Below are positions 5,803 through 7,334 of a stretch of DNA of 7,334 bases, in pieces; positions within the stretch are counted from its first letter, which is position 1; each line of letters starts with the position of its first letter. The notes beneath the pieces are model-generated. The model ran no database searches, had not been told where the DNA came from, and worked only from the letters and a program-made list of their open reading frames with translations. The stretch comes from Candidatus Thorarchaeota archaeon (GTDB lineage Archaea > Asgardarchaeota > Thorarchaeia > Thorarchaeales > Thorarchaeaceae). Position numbers and translations under genes: made by a program. The stretch covers positions 1 through 7,334 of the forward strand of contig JAEORI010000368.1 in assembly GCA_016840965.1 (NCBI GenBank). The letters are read 5' to 3'.

Positions 5803-6351
5803 TTATTTTGGTCCTGGCCCTTGATCATCTTTTTTGATTACTTTACTCTCCTGCCCCCCAACAACTCCGTGCTGCTGTGCTTTTAATAATCCAATGCAGA
5901 CGATTAGAGGTAAGGCAATTATCCATGGAACAAAAAGAAAGATGATTACAATGAGAGCGCAAAGTACGCAATCTTCAGAAGAACCAGATACTTCACGTTC
6001 TTTTACAACGACGACATCTTCGCCCACAGCTTCTATCGCTTTACCACAATTTTGGCAGTTCACGCTTCCTGTAGCTATTCCATGTTCATCTTTGTATATG
6101 TAGCTTGAACCACAGTGTGGACACTTTATTTTGATACCATCCACGGTTTCGCTCAAGAAATCAATTGATGGCTTTAATGTGTCCGTTTCATCTATTGGGA
6201 TTCCTGTTAGTTGTTGAGGTCCTTCTTGAGCAATAAACCGCGTCATGCAATTCTGACATTCTATGGAGTTCGATTCATCAATTTTCTCTTGTGAGTAAAA
6301 GTATACTGCACCACAATTTGGACATCTTAGTCTTTGGCCTGCTGATGACAT
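5803..6351 (-). CDS. Double zinc-ribbon membrane protein
   Basis: The product has 182 residues. Two zinc-ribbon motifs are clear: Cys10/Cys13 with Cys32/Cys35, and Cys77/Cys80 with Cys99/Cys102 (CPNC...CQNC and CPHC...CQNC). The second is followed by an acidic linker and one long apolar segment at about 128-156 that should anchor the protein. A polar, lysine-containing tail follows and ends in GPGPK. There is no signal peptide, so the ribbons probably face the cytoplasm. Such ribbons bind zinc structurally and commonly mediate protein or nucleic-acid contacts. A specific role cannot be assigned. ATG 6351 has AGGAG at 6363-6359 and a TATA-like GTATATAAC at 6393-6385 on this strand. Confidence 0.75.
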   Translation of the reverse strand: MSSAGQRLRCPNCGAVYFYSQEKIDESNSIECQNCMTRFIAQEGPQQLTGIPIDETDTLKPSIDFLSETVDGIKIKCPHCGSSYIYKDEHGIATGSVNCQNCGKAIEAVGEDVVVVKEREVSGSSEDCVLCALIVIIFLFVPWIIALPLIVCIGLLKAQQHGVVGGQESKVIKKDDQGPGPK

Positions 6352-6484
6352 ATTCCCTCTCCTGTTTAAGTGATTATTTAGAAGGTTATATACTTAGTTA
6401 CATTTTAGATGAATCATCAACTTCAATTCCAACTGGTAAATCTAATATCGTGCATTGTAAACAGTATTTTGAGGACGACGACTG
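6352..6484. promoter_or_regulatory. Divergent promoter region of the two zinc-ribbon genes
   Basis: The 133-base region has one strong TATA-like element at 6385-6393, TATATA being readable on both strands. For the minus gene it places transcription start close to 6362, just at the ribosome-binding site. For the plus gene it would give a long leader of about 70 bases, so that gene may use another element. The plus gene has GAGG at 6471-6474, ten bases before ATG 6485. Confidence 0.45.
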
Positions 6485-7237
6485 ATGCGCAGAAGATACT
6501 CAATCCCTATGGCTTTCATCATTATCTCATTATTCCTCTTAGTAGGAACCGTATCTGCTCAATCAAGTCTAGTTGCCAATATTACTCGAGAGAGTGAATA
6601 CGTTTGGGGCGGCGACTATAATGATTATGTTGCAGACTTGGATGCTGGACACTGGACTGTAGTTGTCAATTCGGAGTCTTTCTGGGACTTGGAAGTAAAG
6701 ATTATTGTAGCAACTGATAGCGGATATACCAATGTGGTCGTTGAAAGTGGTGCTGATTATGGAAATTACCCAAGAGTTGCTTTTGATTTAGCTTCAGCAA
6801 GTACTGTATATATCCGTGTATCAGAGAATTCTGTGTATTCTGATAGCAGTGGCTCTTACCGTGTCGGTGTGTATGATGACACCCACATTCCAGGTTTCTT
6901 TGAATCACTTACGTTCTTTGAATGGATAATACTGATTTCAGTACTATCATTTCTAATTCCTATGATTATTTGTGTAGTGGCAATCCGACGCTCTCGTCGT
7001 ACAACTAGGAGGGCGATGGGCACAATTGCAATTGAGGCTCCAATGCATGCTATACCTGATCGGTATCAAGGTAGTGTACAGACACATGGCAGTAGAACTA
7101 CTACAGTCCGTCTGCCCGTAGAATGTCCCTCATGTGGTGCTCAAATCTCACACGAGAGTGTTGATTGGACTGGGCCATTAGAAGCCCAGTGTGGTTATTG
7201 CGGTGCAACCATGCGAGCAACGTTCGAGAACGTCTGA
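6485..7237 (+). CDS. Exported single-pass membrane protein with cytoplasmic zinc ribbon
   Basis: The product has 250 residues in four parts. A signal peptide occupies about 1-25 (MRRRYSIP, an apolar core, then VSA). An extracellular beta-rich domain follows at about 26-145, containing HWTVVVNSESFWDLEVKI and STVYIRVSENS. It resembles small beta-sandwich domains such as the bacterial pre-peptidase type in general pattern only. A membrane helix lies at about 146-167, followed by the arginine-rich stop-transfer RRSRRTTRR. A cytoplasmic tail of about 80 residues ends in one zinc ribbon (Cys214/Cys217 and Cys236/Cys239). The plan, an outside domain linked to an inside zinc ribbon, suggests a surface sensor or anchor. 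It is divergent from the double zinc-ribbon protein. The function is unknown. Confidence 0.75.
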   Translation: MRRRYSIPMAFIIISLFLLVGTVSAQSSLVANITRESEYVWGGDYNDYVADLDAGHWTVVVNSESFWDLEVKIIVATDSGYTNVVVESGADYGNYPRVAFDLASASTVYIRVSENSVYSDSSGSYRVGVYDDTHIPGFFESLTFFEWIILISVLSFLIPMIICVVAIRRSRRTTRRAMGTIAIEAPMHAIPDRYQGSVQTHGSRTTTVRLPVECPSCGAQISHESVDWTGPLEAQCGYCGATMRATFENV

Positions 7238-7264
7238 AAAAAAATGGGGAGGACAATCTCCCCA
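7237..7264 (-). terminator. Hairpin with U-tract ending the right-edge minus-strand gene
   Basis: TGGGGAG (7245-7251) pairs with CTCCCCA (7258-7264) around a six-base loop. On the minus strand the stem is followed directly by eight T (complement of A at 7237-7244), the form of a classical intrinsic terminator. On the plus strand it sits right after the stop of the zinc-ribbon gene, so it may act in both directions. Confidence 0.7.
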
Positions 7265-7274
7265 GTTTCAGATT

Positions 7275-7334
7275 CTATTCTAGTTGAATACTTTCAAGAG
7301 CTTGTAACCTTGGAAGACTGACCACAGCACCAAT
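7275..7334 (-). CDS. C-terminal end of an unidentified protein (partial)
   Basis: A minus-strand frame enters from the right edge and ends at TAG 7277-7275, giving 19 visible residues that finish LQALESIQLE. The well-formed hairpin and U-tract just beyond its stop support a real gene end. It converges on the zinc-ribbon membrane gene. No family can be named from so few residues. Confidence 0.5.
   Translation of the reverse strand: MGAVVSLPRLQALESIQLE

Noticed and set aside
1..7334. CRISPR array, tRNA, rRNA or transposase gene
   Set aside because: I saw no regularly spaced repeats, no cloverleaf with CCA-end features, no rRNA-like stretch and no transposase motif on either strand.

Overview
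The window looks like a chromosomal segment from an archaeon. TATA-like elements lie about 25-40 bases before several genes, and Shine-Dalgarno sites precede others. The gene set is also archaeal in style: a long tandem Lrp/AsnC regulator, a CamH-type gamma carbonic anhydrase, a short-tailed S-adenosylhomocysteine hydrolase and membrane zinc-ribbon proteins. The leucine-rich-repeat protein and overall style suggest the Asgard group (Thorarchaeota-like), but that placement is an inference; no rRNA or tRNA is present.

The main result is in the S-adenosylhomocysteine hydrolase gene (minus strand, 3563 to 2276). Read directly it is broken: the first frame hits a stop right after the family motif GHPSE, and the last 68 residues lie in another frame. 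The 31 bases between them (2515-2485) sit exactly within an archaeal bulge-helix-bulge (BHB) splicing motif. It has a CTAG/CTAG central helix, two 3-base bulges (TGA and AAA) and an internal GAAG/CTTC stem. Cutting each bulge between its second and third base, as the archaeal tRNA-splicing endonuclease does, removes 31 bases. The cut joins GHPS-E-VMDLSF in frame and gives a normal 418-residue enzyme. This is best read as a pre-mRNA intron in a metabolic gene.

Layout, left to right. (1) 1-128: the end of an unidentified gene. (2) 209-571, minus: a C-terminal remnant of a DUF362-type protein. (3) 615-1910: a leucine-rich-repeat protein. A 23-base exact repeat containing a TATA-like box lies at 559-581 just before it and again at 1935-1957 just after it, so the gene looks like a cassette between direct repeats. 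(4) 1911-2275: no intact gene; a decayed small membrane/coiled-coil reading frame ends at a hairpin. (5) 3563-2276, minus: the intron-containing ahcY. (6) 3651-4589: a tandem Lrp/AsnC regulator, divergent from ahcY. (7) 5169-4573, minus: a multi-pass membrane protein with a His/Asp pattern, overlapping the end of the regulator gene by 17 bases. (8) 5258-5785: a gamma carbonic anhydrase. (9) 6351-5803, minus, and 6485-7237, plus: a divergent pair of membrane-anchored zinc-ribbon proteins. (10) A hairpin plus U-tract terminator, then the end of a minus-strand gene at the right edge.

Functionally, ahcY clears S-adenosylhomocysteine, the inhibitory by-product of methylation. The divergent regulator is a natural candidate for controlling it, and splicing adds a possible second control point. 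The other genes share no evident pathway.
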